A stretch of DNA of 64,000 nucleotides, taken from JAFAZJ01 sp050183765 (GTDB taxonomy: Bacteria > Pseudomonadota > Alphaproteobacteria > Reyranellales > Reyranellaceae). A model generated the notes under the pieces. It was not told the origin of the DNA. It saw only the letters and a program-made list of their open reading frames with translations, and ran no database searches. Positions within the stretch are counted from its first letter, which is position 1, and each line of letters opens with the position of its first letter. The stretch covers positions 1 through 64,000 of the forward strand of contig JBFXAZ010000006.1 in assembly GCA_050183765.1 (NCBI GenBank), in the 5' to 3' direction. This document shows positions 38,898 through 46,872 of this stretch, in pieces. The position numbers and the translations under genes are program-made.

Positions 38898-39229
38898 CAG
38901 CGCTGGATCACGCCGCTGAGCACGCGTGCCGGAAACTTCTTGTCGTCGATGCCCTCGACTTCCATCAGCTGCTTGAGCAGCCGGATCTGGTCGTCGGTGT
39001 CGAGGATGGTGAAGTTGCTCTTCAGTCCCACGAGCTCGGCGTGACGGCGCAGGATGCGCACGCCGATCGAGTGGAAGGTGCCCAGCCACAGCCCGTCGGC
39101 GGCATGGCCGATCAGCTGGCCGACGCGGTCGAGCCTCTCGCGCGCCGCCTTGTTGGTGAAGGTCACCGCCAGGATCTGGCTGGGGAACGCCTTGCGGCTG
39201 AGCAGAATGTGGGCGATGCGGGTGATCAG
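38898..39229 (-). pseudogene. duplicated internal fragment of the UvrD/PcrA helicase
   Basis: 332 bases match 36430-36761 without any gap and with only a few substitutions, covering helicase residues 71-180 (LITRIAHILLS to SGVIQR). The Walker A region and start codon are missing, so the copy cannot be functional. One substitution changes AREMLDRV to ARERLDRV. At its 5' side it meets the second lprI unit, and at its 3' side the penicillin-acylase-like fragment, all in one continuous open frame. Confidence 0.85.
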
Positions 39230-39320
39230 GCATGTGGATGGCGTGGTCGGCGGCGGCTTTACCGCGGGCCTTGTGGACGCCATGTTCACGGGACTGAATC
39301 CCCTCCGAAAGAGACCGAGA

Positions 39321-40100
39321 ATGCGGCGAGTTTCAGTATCGGTGTTGCTCTGCCTGGTGGCTGGTGTCGCCGCGGCCCAAACGCCGCGCACGCCGCCGGC
39401 AAAGCCGCCGGCCGGCCCGAGCTACGATTGCACCAAGGCGAAGAGCGGGCGCGAGAAGGTGGTCTGCGCGCATGCCGATCTGGCGGCGCTGGATCGAACG
39501 CTGGCCGAGGTCTACGCGAAGGAGAAGGCGCGGCGCGACGCCGCCGGGCAGGCCGAGCTGCAGCGCGAGCAGGTTCGCTGGCTGGCCGGTATTCCCAACA
39601 CTTGCGGCGTGCCGGATGCCGCCGGGCCGGAGCGCTGGGCGGAGCCCCAACGCAAATGCCTCGCCGATCTCTACCGTGCGCGCACGACCGCGCTGGGCGG
39701 CGCCGCGACGATCACGCCGGCGTCGAACTCGCCGCGATCGGTGATCGGCCGCTTCACCCTGGTCCTCCCCTCCGACGACGCCGGCAGCGGGCGGCTGAGC
39801 GTCTCGCCGGCAGCCGGCGGCAAGTATCGCGTGCGGCTGGAAACCGTGATCGGGCCGATGGCCCATACCTGTGCCATCGACACCATGCACGCCGTTCTCG
39901 AGGGCGGGATGGTGCGGGTCAGCGCGCCTGCCGAGATCTACGACCGCAAGAACGCCGTGATGAAACCCATGCCTTGCAACTTCCGCATCATCAGCACGCT
40001 GGAGGGCGTCCGGGTCGATGTCGGCGATTCCCAGGAGGCCTGCCGCGCCTTCTGCGGCGCCCGCGCGTTCTTCCACGGCGACTACAAGAGGGCGAAGTGA
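39321..40100 (+). CDS. LprI-like (DUF1311) secreted protein, intact copy
   Basis: 259 residues. Signal peptide MRRVSVSVLLCLVAGVAAAQ, then a Pro-rich spacer and the LprI N-terminal-type domain: YDCTKAKSGREKVVCAHADL, LDRTLAEVYAKEKAR and CLADLYRARTTAL, with the conserved cysteines. Members named LprI inhibit lysozyme; most are uncharacterised envelope proteins. The C-terminal 130 residues (GRFTLVLPSDDAGSGRL to the end) form a second, unrecognised domain with four cysteines. The start at 39321 is set by the signal peptide. Confidence 0.8.
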   Translation: MRRVSVSVLLCLVAGVAAAQTPRTPPAKPPAGPSYDCTKAKSGREKVVCAHADLAALDRTLAEVYAKEKARRDAAGQAELQREQVRWLAGIPNTCGVPDAAGPERWAEPQRKCLADLYRARTTALGGAATITPASNSPRSVIGRFTLVLPSDDAGSGRLSVSPAAGGKYRVRLETVIGPMAHTCAIDTMHAVLEGGMVRVSAPAEIYDRKNAVMKPMPCNFRIISTLEGVRVDVGDSQEACRAFCGARAFFHGDYKRAK

Positions 40101-40112
40101 GGGGCGGATCTT

Positions 40113-40265
40113 CCTTCTCCCCGCGCAGGCGGGGAGAAGGTGCCCGAAGGGCGGATGAGGGGCTTCGCCAGGTGTCGACGGCGCCGATTGTCGTCGTTGC
40201 ACGAGAAGCCCCTCATCCGCCTCGCTGGCGCTCGGCACCTTCTCCCCGCCTTCGCGGGGAGAAGG
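40113..40265. repeat. long palindromic repeat, family A, copy 1
   Basis: About 153 bases. ccttctccccgcgcaggcgg opens the left arm, which continues gagaaggtgcccgaagggcg and gatgaggggc. The right arm is its near reverse complement (gcccctcatccgcctcgctg ... ctccccgccttcgcggggag). Each arm ends in its own small hairpin. A second copy lies at 42453-42604. It is an intergenic element with no coding capacity. Confidence 0.85.
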
Positions 40266-40332
40266 GAGAACGACCAGTATGCTTCCGTCGCCGCCCCGGC
40301 GTGCTACGCTGCGTGACCGGCTGGAGGTCGAT

Positions 40333-41379
40333 ATGGCCGACCGCACATTCTTCCTGAAATCATCGCTCGCCGCGCTGCTGTCGCTGGCGTTGTCGGCGCC
40401 GCTCGTCCAGGCGCAGCCGGCGGACAGGCCGACGGCGACGACCGCCCCCGCGCCGCGTCCGCTGAGCGATGCGGTGAAGGCGGTCCTGCCGTCGATCGTG
40501 ACGGTGAGGACCACGGTGCCACGCGAGGCGCGCAGCGCGCGCAGCCTCGGCACCGAGCGCGAGGGACAAGGCGTCGTCATCGACACGGAAGGCCTGGTGC
40601 TGACCGTGGGCTATCTCGTGCTCGAGGCCAGCGGCGTCGAGATCGTCGACAACAACGGCAGGCACGCCTCGGCGCTGATTGTCGCCTTCGACAACGATTC
40701 CGGTTTCGGGCTGGTGCGCACGGTGGTGCCGCTGAAGGTCGCGCCGGTCGTCTTCGGCGATTCGGACAGGCTGAAGCAGCGCGACGGCGTGGTGATCGCC
40801 GGCGCCGGCGGCGAGGACAAGGCGGTCCACGGCCTGGTCGCCGATCGGCGGCAGTTCGCCGGCTACTGGGAATACCTGCTCGACAACGCCATCTTCACCG
40901 TGCCGCCCTATCGCAACTGGGGCGGCGCGGCGTTGCTCGACGAGCAGGGTGCGCTGATGGGCATCGGCTCGCTGCAGGTGCCCGATGCCTATCGCGGCGG
41001 GCGCATGTACCCGGGCAACATGTTCATCCCGATCAACCGGCTGAAGCCGATCTTCGAGACCATGAAGTCGGGACACCGGCCCGAGGGCTCGCGGCCTTGG
41101 ATCGGCATCACGACGCGCGAGGCGCGCGGCCGCCTGATCATCGCCAACGTGCAGCCCGGCAGCCCGGCCGAGAGCGCCGGCCTGCGACGCGGCGATGTCG
41201 TGCGCTCGGTCGGCGGCACCGAGGTCGATTCACTGGCGGATTTCTACAGCAGTCTATGGGCGACAGGTCCGAGCGGGACGATCGTCACCCTGGGCATCGA
41301 TCGCGGCGGTGAGCGGGTCGACGTCCCGGTGCGGTCGGGCGATCGATACAAGTACCTGCGCCTCGACAGCAGCCTCTAG
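40333..41379 (+). CDS. secreted HtrA-like pseudoprotease with PDZ domain, copy 1
   Basis: 348 residues. Signal peptide (MADRTFFLKSSLAALLSLAL ... VQA), trypsin-like domain about 45-245, and a PDZ domain about 250-345 (IGITTREARGRLIIANV, SAGLRRGDVVRSVGG). The protease fold aligns with DegP, but the triad is gone: the His position reads TVGYLV (Tyr94), the Asp position SGFGLV (Gly124), and the Ser position RNWGGA (Trp196). It cannot be a serine protease and may bind peptides instead. ATG at 40333 follows GGAGG at good spacing. The next gene is its paralogue. Confidence 0.85.
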   Translation: MADRTFFLKSSLAALLSLALSAPLVQAQPADRPTATTAPAPRPLSDAVKAVLPSIVTVRTTVPREARSARSLGTEREGQGVVIDTEGLVLTVGYLVLEASGVEIVDNNGRHASALIVAFDNDSGFGLVRTVVPLKVAPVVFGDSDRLKQRDGVVIAGAGGEDKAVHGLVADRRQFAGYWEYLLDNAIFTVPPYRNWGGAALLDEQGALMGIGSLQVPDAYRGGRMYPGNMFIPINRLKPIFETMKSGHRPEGSRPWIGITTREARGRLIIANVQPGSPAESAGLRRGDVVRSVGGTEVDSLADFYSSLWATGPSGTIVTLGIDRGGERVDVPVRSGDRYKYLRLDSSL

Positions 41380-41400
41380 CCCCCGAACGAGGAGACCACC

Positions 41401-42438
41401 ATGTCGCGTCAAACGTCCGGGCCCACGACGATCACGATGGCCAGCCTGATGCCGATCTTTCCCGACGCCTCCGACGAGGCCGAGGAGCAGAACGAGGAAC
41501 GCTCATCGGAACGCCGGCGCGGCATCCCCGCGCCGCCCGGGCTGGTGCGCGCCATGCGGTCCGTGGTCGGGCTGAAGGCGAGCGTGCCCAAGGACGCGCG
41601 CACCGCCGAGACGCTGGGCACCGAGCGCGGCGGGCATGGCATCGTCATCGACGACCAGGGGCTGGTGGTGACCGTCGGCTACCTGATCATGGAGGCCAGC
41701 AGCGTTGAGATCGTCGAGCCGGGCGGCCGCTCGGTGCCGGCGCGCGTCGTGGCGTACGACTTCTCCACCGGCTTCGGCCTGGTGCGCACCACGCTGCCGA
41801 CGCGGGTGAAGCCCGTGACCTTCGGCGATTCGAAGTCCGTGAAGCACAAGGACACGGTGACCATCGCCGGCTTCGGCGGCGGCGCCGCGCAGCGGGCGAT
41901 CGTCACCGACCGGCGCGACTTCGCCGGCTACTGGGAGTACTTCATCGAGAACGCGATCTTCACCTCGCCGCCCTACGAGTCGTTCGGCGGCGCGGCCCTG
42001 TTCACCGACGATGGCGACCTGCTGGGCGTGGGGTCGCTGTTCATCGGCGATGCCTATCGCGGCCCCTCGGGCGTGCTGCCCGGCAACATGTTCATCCCGA
42101 TCGACCGCCTGCCGGCCGTGATCGAGATGATGAAGGAAGGCAAGCGGCCCGGCGCTGGGCGGCCGTGGCTCGGCCTCTACGCCCAGCAGGTGCCGGGCGG
42201 GCTGGTGATCGCCCATGTCTCGCCGGATGGGCCGGCGGCGCGCGCCGGCTTGCGGCGCGGCGACGCGATCAACAGCGTCGGCGACGTGCTGGTCGACGAG
42301 GTTTCGATGTTCTATCGCGCGGTGTGGAGCGCCGGCCCCGCCGGCACGCGCATCACGCTCAGCATCGAGCGCGAGGGCGACGAGTTCGACGTCACCATCC
42401 GCACCGTCGATCGCTACGATTTCCTGAAGCTGGACTGA
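41401..42438 (+). CDS. HtrA-like pseudoprotease with PDZ domain, copy 2, no signal peptide
   Basis: 345 residues, paralogous to the gene 21 bases upstream. Instead of a signal peptide it starts with a polar, acidic-basic head (ASDEAEEQNEERSSERRRG). The protease-like domain again lacks the triad: TVGYLI at the His site, TGFGLVR at the Asp site, ESFGGAA at the Ser site. The PDZ domain (GLYAQQVPGGLVIAHVSP, RAGLRRGDAINSVG) is intact. It follows GAGGAG, a strong ribosome-binding site. The two proteins may act on opposite sides of the inner membrane; that is inference from the signal peptides alone. Confidence 0.83.
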   Translation: MSRQTSGPTTITMASLMPIFPDASDEAEEQNEERSSERRRGIPAPPGLVRAMRSVVGLKASVPKDARTAETLGTERGGHGIVIDDQGLVVTVGYLIMEASSVEIVEPGGRSVPARVVAYDFSTGFGLVRTTLPTRVKPVTFGDSKSVKHKDTVTIAGFGGGAAQRAIVTDRRDFAGYWEYFIENAIFTSPPYESFGGAALFTDDGDLLGVGSLFIGDAYRGPSGVLPGNMFIPIDRLPAVIEMMKEGKRPGAGRPWLGLYAQQVPGGLVIAHVSPDGPAARAGLRRGDAINSVGDVLVDEVSMFYRAVWSAGPAGTRITLSIEREGDEFDVTIRTVDRYDFLKLD

Positions 42439-42452
42439 GCTCTTAGGGTATT

Positions 42453-42604
42453 CCTTCTCCCCGCGCAGGCGGGGAGAAGGTGCCCGAAGGGCGGATGAGA
42501 GGCTCCGCGGCGCTTCGGCAACGATGACCTTCGTTGTTGCACGAGACGCCCCTCATCCGCCTCGCTACGCTCGGCACCTTCTCCCCGCCTGCGCGGGGAG
42601 AAGG
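42453..42604. repeat. long palindromic repeat, family A, copy 2
   Basis: Nearly the same sequence and length as the element at 40113-40265, in the same orientation, including the outer ccttctccccgcgcaggcgg arm. The central loop differs. It begins 14 bases after the second pseudoprotease gene, so the two repeats bracket that gene pair. Confidence 0.85.
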
Positions 42605-42630
42605 AAACAAATGAAAGTAGGGAGCATCGT

Positions 42631-43593
42631 ATGAGCAAGGCTTTCGCCTCGCAGGCGGATACCGAGGACAAGAAGATCACCTTCAGTCGCCTGTCGGAGC
42701 ACGCCTACGCCTTCACGGCCGAGGGCGATCCCAACACCGGCATCGTCGTCGGCGACGACAGCGTGATGGTGATCGACGCGCAGGCCACGCCCGTGATGGC
42801 GCAGACGGTGATCGAGAAGATCCGCACCGTCACCGACAAGCCGATCCGCTACGTCGTGCTGACGCACTATCACGCGGTGCGCGTGCTGGGCGCCTCGGGC
42901 TACGAGCCGCAGCACATCATCTGCAGCGAGGCGACGCGCGACCTGATCGTCGAGCGCGGCGCCCAGGACATGAAGTCCGAGATCCAGCGCTTTCCGCGAC
43001 TGTTCCGCGCCGTCGAGTCGATCCCCGGCCTGACCTGGCCGACCATCACCTTCCAGGAGCGCATGACCATCTGGCTGGGCAAGCTGGAGGTTCAGATCAT
43101 CCACGCCGGGCGCGGCCACACCAAGGGCGACACCATCGTGTGGCTGCCGCAGGAGAAGACGCTGTTCAGCGGCGATCTGGTCGAGTTCGCGGCCACGCCC
43201 TATGCCGGCGACGCCTATTTCGAGGAGTGGCCGCACACGCTGCAGAAGCTGCGCGACCTGAAGGCGGCGGCGCTGGTGCCGGGCCGCGGCGACGCGCTGA
43301 TGGGCGCCGAGCAGGTCGAGGCCGGCCTGAGCGGCACGCAGGGCTTCATCGCCGAGCTCTTCGCCGAGGTGAAGAAGCGCACCGATGCCGGCGGCGATTT
43401 GAAGGCGGCCTACGACGCGGCGATGGCGGCGATGCGGCCGCGCTACGGCAACTGGGTGATCTTCGACCACTGCATGCCGTTCGACGTGTCGCGCGCCTAC
43501 GACGAGGCCAAGGGCATCGCCGATCCGCGCATCTGGACCGCCGAGCGCGACATCGAGATGTGGAAGGCGCTGGAATCGCCGTCGTCGTCCTGA
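42631..43593 (+). CDS. MBL-fold metallo-hydrolase-like protein with altered metal site
   Basis: 320 residues with the metallo-beta-lactamase fold (IVVGDDSVMVIDAQATP; LFSGDLVEF). The normal HxHxDH motif is HYHAVR at 79-84, so the Asp and third His are replaced by Val and Arg. A later His is kept (HAGRGHTKGD), but the usual GHG near VPGRGDALMG is GRG. Metal binding is therefore reduced or different. It recalls SoxH-type and related hydrolases. The last three serines and the TGA come from the repeat that follows. Confidence 0.78.
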   Translation: MSKAFASQADTEDKKITFSRLSEHAYAFTAEGDPNTGIVVGDDSVMVIDAQATPVMAQTVIEKIRTVTDKPIRYVVLTHYHAVRVLGASGYEPQHIICSEATRDLIVERGAQDMKSEIQRFPRLFRAVESIPGLTWPTITFQERMTIWLGKLEVQIIHAGRGHTKGDTIVWLPQEKTLFSGDLVEFAATPYAGDAYFEEWPHTLQKLRDLKAAALVPGRGDALMGAEQVEAGLSGTQGFIAELFAEVKKRTDAGGDLKAAYDAAMAAMRPRYGNWVIFDHCMPFDVSRAYDEAKGIADPRIWTAERDIEMWKALESPSSS

Positions 43594-43684
43594 GCGCAGC
43601 GAAGGACGTCGCGGTATTGCGATCAAACTGAAGCAGGGGAGCCGGTCGCACGACCGCCGGGTCCTTCGCTTCGCTCAGGACGAT
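43584..43684. repeat. palindromic repeat, family B, copy 1
   Basis: Left arm gtcgtcctgagcgcagcgaa (then ggac) and right arm gtccttcgcttcgctcagga (then cgat) are near reverse complements around a variable centre of about 55 bases. The left arm contains the end of the MBL-fold gene and the right arm reaches the start region of the hydroxylase. Other copies are at 53391-53514 and 58858-58956. Confidence 0.85.
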
Positions 43685-43694
43685 GCTGCCGGGA

Positions 43695-45359
43695 ATGACC
43701 TCCTACACCTATCCGAAATACCCCTACGTCCCGCCGGACGAACTGGTGCTCAAGCCGGGCGGGGTGCAGACCGTGCCGGTGCTGGTGGTCGGCGCCGGGC
43801 CGGTGGGTCTCACCTTGGCGCTGGACCTCGCGCTCAAGGGCATCCCCGTCACCGTGCTCGACGAGGACGACACGGTCAGCATCGGCAGCCGCTCGATCTG
43901 CCAGGCCCAGCGCACGCTGGAGATCTGGCATCGCCTGGGTGTCGCCGACCGCATGGTCGCCAAGGGCGTGACCTGGGACGAGGGCGAGGTGCTGCTGGGC
44001 GACCAGCCGCTGTATCGCTTCAACCTGCGGCCCGAGCCCGGGTATCGCTTCCCGGCCTTCATCAACCTGCAGCAATATTACTGCGAGCAGTACCTGGTGG
44101 AGCGCTGCCTCGAGGAGGACAAGGTCGACCTGCGCTTCCTCAGCAAGGTGGTCAGCGTGCGGCCCGACGACGAGCATGTCGAGGTCGACATCCAGACACC
44201 CGACGGGATCTACCAGCTGCGCGGCCAGTGGCTGGTGGCCTGCGACGGCGTGCGCAGCCCGGTGCGCACCATGCTCGGCCTGCCCTACGAGGGCGAGGTG
44301 TTCGACGACCAGTTCCTGATCGCCGACATCCGCATGCCGGCCGACCTGCCGAAGATCCGCCGCTACTGGTTCTACCCGCCATTCCATCCCACCGATTCGG
44401 TGCTGCTGCATCGCCAGGCCGACGAGGTGTTGCGCGTCGATTTCCAGCTCGGCCGCGACGCCGATGCCGAGGAGGAGAAGAAGCCGGCCAACATCGACCG
44501 GCGCCTGCGCATGATGTTCGGCGAAGGGGCGCGCTGGGAGCATGAGTGGAGCAGCGTCTACAAGTTCAGCTGCCGCGCCATGCCGCGCTTCGTGCACGGC
44601 CGCGTGATCTTCGCCGGTGATGCGGCGCACGTCGTCTCGCCCTTCGGCGCGCGCGGCGGCAATTCCGGCGTCGAGGATGCCGACAATCTCGGCTGGAAGC
44701 TGGCGCTGGTGATCGAGGGGCTGGCCTCGGCCTCGCTGCTCGACACCTACGATCGCGAGCGCGGCGCGGCGGCGCGCGAGAACATCCGCCAGTCGACGCG
44801 CAGCACCGACTACATCACGCCGAAATTCCCCGCCGCGCGCGTGCTGCGCGACGCCACGCTGGCGCTGGCCCGCGACTTCGCCTTCGCCCGCGCCATGGTC
44901 AACAGCGGGCGCCTGTCACGGCCCACGCCCTACATCGATTCCCGGCTCAGCACGCCGGACGATGTCGTGACCAGCTGGGATGCCGCCGCGCCGGCGCCCG
45001 GCATGCCGCTGCCCGACGCGCCGCTGGGCGAGGGCTGGCTGGTCGAGCGGGTCGCCGGGCGCTTCGCACTCATCACCTTCGCCGAGCGCGCCGCCGCGGT
45101 CGACGGCGTCGAAGCCTCTCGGGTCGCCGACATGGCCGACGAGATCCCGGGCTTCGTGCCGATCCTGGTCACGCGCGATCTGCGGGGCGCGCCCGACGGC
45201 TGGAACACGGTGATCGACAAGCAGGGCCTCGCCGCGCGACGCTGCGACGCGCGCGACGGCACGACCTATCTTGTCCGGCCCGACCAGTATGTCGCGGGGC
45301 GCTGGCGCGCGCTGGACGACTCGGTGGTCCTCTCGGCGCTGAAGCGGGCGACGTCATGA
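43695..45359 (+). CDS. FAD-dependent aromatic monooxygenase (MhpA-like)
   Basis: 554 residues, class A flavoprotein hydroxylase. The N-terminal GxGxxG is VVGAGPVGLTLALDL; the DG motif is ACDGVRSPVR; the GD motif is FAGDAAHVVSPFGARGGN with EDADNLGWKLAL. Such enzymes use NAD(P)H and O2 to hydroxylate phenolic rings; 3-(3-hydroxyphenyl)propionate hydroxylase is the best-known relative. The ATG at 43695 was chosen because the in-frame ATG at 43683 lies at the edge of the palindromic repeat; both are possible. It overlaps the DUF2783 gene by four bases. Confidence 0.88.
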   Translation: MTSYTYPKYPYVPPDELVLKPGGVQTVPVLVVGAGPVGLTLALDLALKGIPVTVLDEDDTVSIGSRSICQAQRTLEIWHRLGVADRMVAKGVTWDEGEVLLGDQPLYRFNLRPEPGYRFPAFINLQQYYCEQYLVERCLEEDKVDLRFLSKVVSVRPDDEHVEVDIQTPDGIYQLRGQWLVACDGVRSPVRTMLGLPYEGEVFDDQFLIADIRMPADLPKIRRYWFYPPFHPTDSVLLHRQADEVLRVDFQLGRDADAEEEKKPANIDRRLRMMFGEGARWEHEWSSVYKFSCRAMPRFVHGRVIFAGDAAHVVSPFGARGGNSGVEDADNLGWKLALVIEGLASASLLDTYDRERGAAARENIRQSTRSTDYITPKFPAARVLRDATLALARDFAFARAMVNSGRLSRPTPYIDSRLSTPDDVVTSWDAAAPAPGMPLPDAPLGEGWLVERVAGRFALITFAERAAAVDGVEASRVADMADEIPGFVPILVTRDLRGAPDGWNTVIDKQGLAARRCDARDGTTYLVRPDQYVAGRWRALDDSVVLSALKRATS

Positions 45360-45556
45360 GCACGCTGAAGCACGAGCCGAACCTGGCGCGGCCCGACGAC
45401 GTCTACAACCTGATCGTCGATGCGCACAAAGGCCTGACGCCGGAGCAGAGCGAGAGGCTCAACGCCGCGCTGGTTCTGCTGTTGGCCAACCATGTCGGCG
45501 ACGAGGACGTGATCCGCGAAGCGGTCGCGGCGGCGCGCCGCAGCGTCAGCGCCTGA
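45356..45556 (+). CDS. DUF2783 family small protein
   Basis: 66 residues. The sequence (LARPDDVYNLIVDAHKGL, LLANHVGDEDVIREAV) fits the DUF2783 family of short helical proteins often encoded next to aromatic monooxygenases. It starts within the stop codon of the hydroxylase gene (ATGA), so the two are co-translated. It may be an accessory to the hydroxylase. Its end overlaps the convergent AAC(3)-like gene by 11 bases. Confidence 0.8.
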   Translation: MSTLKHEPNLARPDDVYNLIVDAHKGLTPEQSERLNAALVLLLANHVGDEDVIREAVAAARRSVSA

Positions 45557-46337
45557 AGCGGCCGATCCAGCCCACGGCGTAGTCGACCAGCGCGCGCTGG
45601 CGCATCAGGCGCGCCGGTGCGGCGCCGACCCTGCCGACGAGCACGGCCTCGGTGTCGTGCTCGAAATCGTCGCCCAGCCGCGCGAAGTCCGAATCGTCGA
45701 AGTCGAGATCGTCGACCTCCAGCCAGCGGCGCTGGCCCTCGATCGTGACGGGACTGCCGAAGGGCTTGTGGCGCTTCGAGGGCCAGTGCGCGCGGTACTC
45801 GGCGAGATGCAGCGAGGTGTTGCGCTCGTGGCCGACGCCCAGCAGCAGCACGTCGGCGTCGAGGTCGTACAGCCTCGCCAGCGGCGAGCGCTCGCCCATG
45901 GCGCAGTCGAGCGCGTGGTCGGCGGTGACGAAGGCCGCCTGTGGTCCGCGCGCGGCGAAGGACTGGCGCGGATGGGCGCTGCGGCGCACGCCGGGGTGGC
46001 TGCGGAAGCTCTCGGGGATCGCGCCCATGATGCGCGTCGGCGTGATCGCCGGATCGTAGGCCGGCATCTCGGCGCGGATTCGATCGTGCCATTCGACCGG
46101 CACCGGCGGCGCGACCCAGAACGCCGGATCGGAAAGGCCGCCCGAATGCGTGGGCATCGCCAGCGTGCCGTCGGCACCCAGCGCGGCGGCGAGCGCGGCG
46201 ATCACCGCCGGCGCGTCGCCGATCACCCAGCCGAGCGACGACAGCGAAGAGTGCACGATCATGGCCGCGCCAGGTCGTACGCCGAGCGCGCGCAGGTCGG
46301 CGGTCAGCGAGGCGATGCCGACCGGTGGGCCGACCAT
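45546..46337 (-). CDS. AAC(3)-family N-acetyltransferase
   Basis: 263 residues. Typical aminoglycoside 3-N-acetyltransferase blocks are present: MIVHSSLSSLGWVIG, GTLAMPTHSGGLSDP, RRSAHPRQSFAARGP and LLGVGHERNTSLHLAEY. The family includes true aminoglycoside-resistance enzymes but also housekeeping acetyl-CoA-dependent members such as YokD, so resistance should not be assumed. Its ATG shares a base with the stop of the thioesterase gene upstream (TGATG). Confidence 0.85.
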   Translation of the reverse strand: MVGPPVGIASLTADLRALGVRPGAAMIVHSSLSSLGWVIGDAPAVIAALAAALGADGTLAMPTHSGGLSDPAFWVAPPVPVEWHDRIRAEMPAYDPAITPTRIMGAIPESFRSHPGVRRSAHPRQSFAARGPQAAFVTADHALDCAMGERSPLARLYDLDADVLLLGVGHERNTSLHLAEYRAHWPSKRHKPFGSPVTIEGQRRWLEVDDLDFDDSDFARLGDDFEHDTEAVLVGRVGAAPARLMRQRALVDYAVGWIGRFRR

Positions 46338-46870
46338 CAGCGCCGCGGGATGCCGATCAGACGGCCGGCCTTGGCCGGCTTGGGCAGCCTGCCGTGCGCC
46401 TCGGCCATGCGCGCGAGGCGCTCCTGCACGATCCGGCGGAAGGGCGCCGATTTCCGCGTCTTCACATCGATGTGCATGATCATCGATTCGCAGGTCGAGG
46501 CGAGGAAGCCTTCCTCGGCGTGGTACATCGTGTGGAACAGATGCAGGCGCTTGGCGTCGTGGTCGAGCAGCTGCGTGGTGAAGCGCAGCGGCGCGCCGCC
46601 CCTCAGCTCGCGGTCGTAGGTGATGTGCGCCTCGATCACGAAGGTCATGCCGAGCTTGTTGTCGATGTAGCGCCGGCCCATGCCGATCTGCGTGTGGAAG
46701 GCGCCGGAGGCATAGTCGAAGGCCTCCATGTAGCGCGCCATGTTCATGTGGCCGTTCCAGTCGACCCACTCGTCCTTGACCACCGAGCGGTGGCGATCGA
46801 GCGGCGCCACGAGATCGAGCTCGGGCAGCTCGTAGGGCAGGGGCTCTTCGTTCAGCAGCGTGTCGGGCAT
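46337..46870 (-). CDS. hotdog-fold thioesterase family protein, copy 1
   Basis: 177 residues, single hotdog domain with DEWVDWNGHMNMARYMEAFD (the WxDWNGHMN motif holds the family active-site Asp/Asn) and GMTFVIEAHITYDRE. It resembles 4-hydroxybenzoyl-CoA-type and betainyl-CoA thioesterases; the substrate is unknown. The start at 46870 follows the upstream paralogue by two bases. Confidence 0.82.
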   Translation of the reverse strand: MPDTLLNEEPLPYELPELDLVAPLDRHRSVVKDEWVDWNGHMNMARYMEAFDYASGAFHTQIGMGRRYIDNKLGMTFVIEAHITYDRELRGGAPLRFTTQLLDHDAKRLHLFHTMYHAEEGFLASTCESMIMHIDVKTRKSAPFRRIVQERLARMAEAHGRLPKPAKAGRLIGIPRR

Positions 46871-46872
46871 CG

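Noticed and set aside
40113..42604. Insertion sequence or transposon around the pseudoprotease pair
   Set aside because: The flanking elements are palindromic repeats without a transposase or target-site duplication that I can identify.
45546..46337. Antibiotic resistance gene
   Set aside because: The AAC(3) family contains many members without aminoglycoside activity, and no resistance or mobile context is visible.
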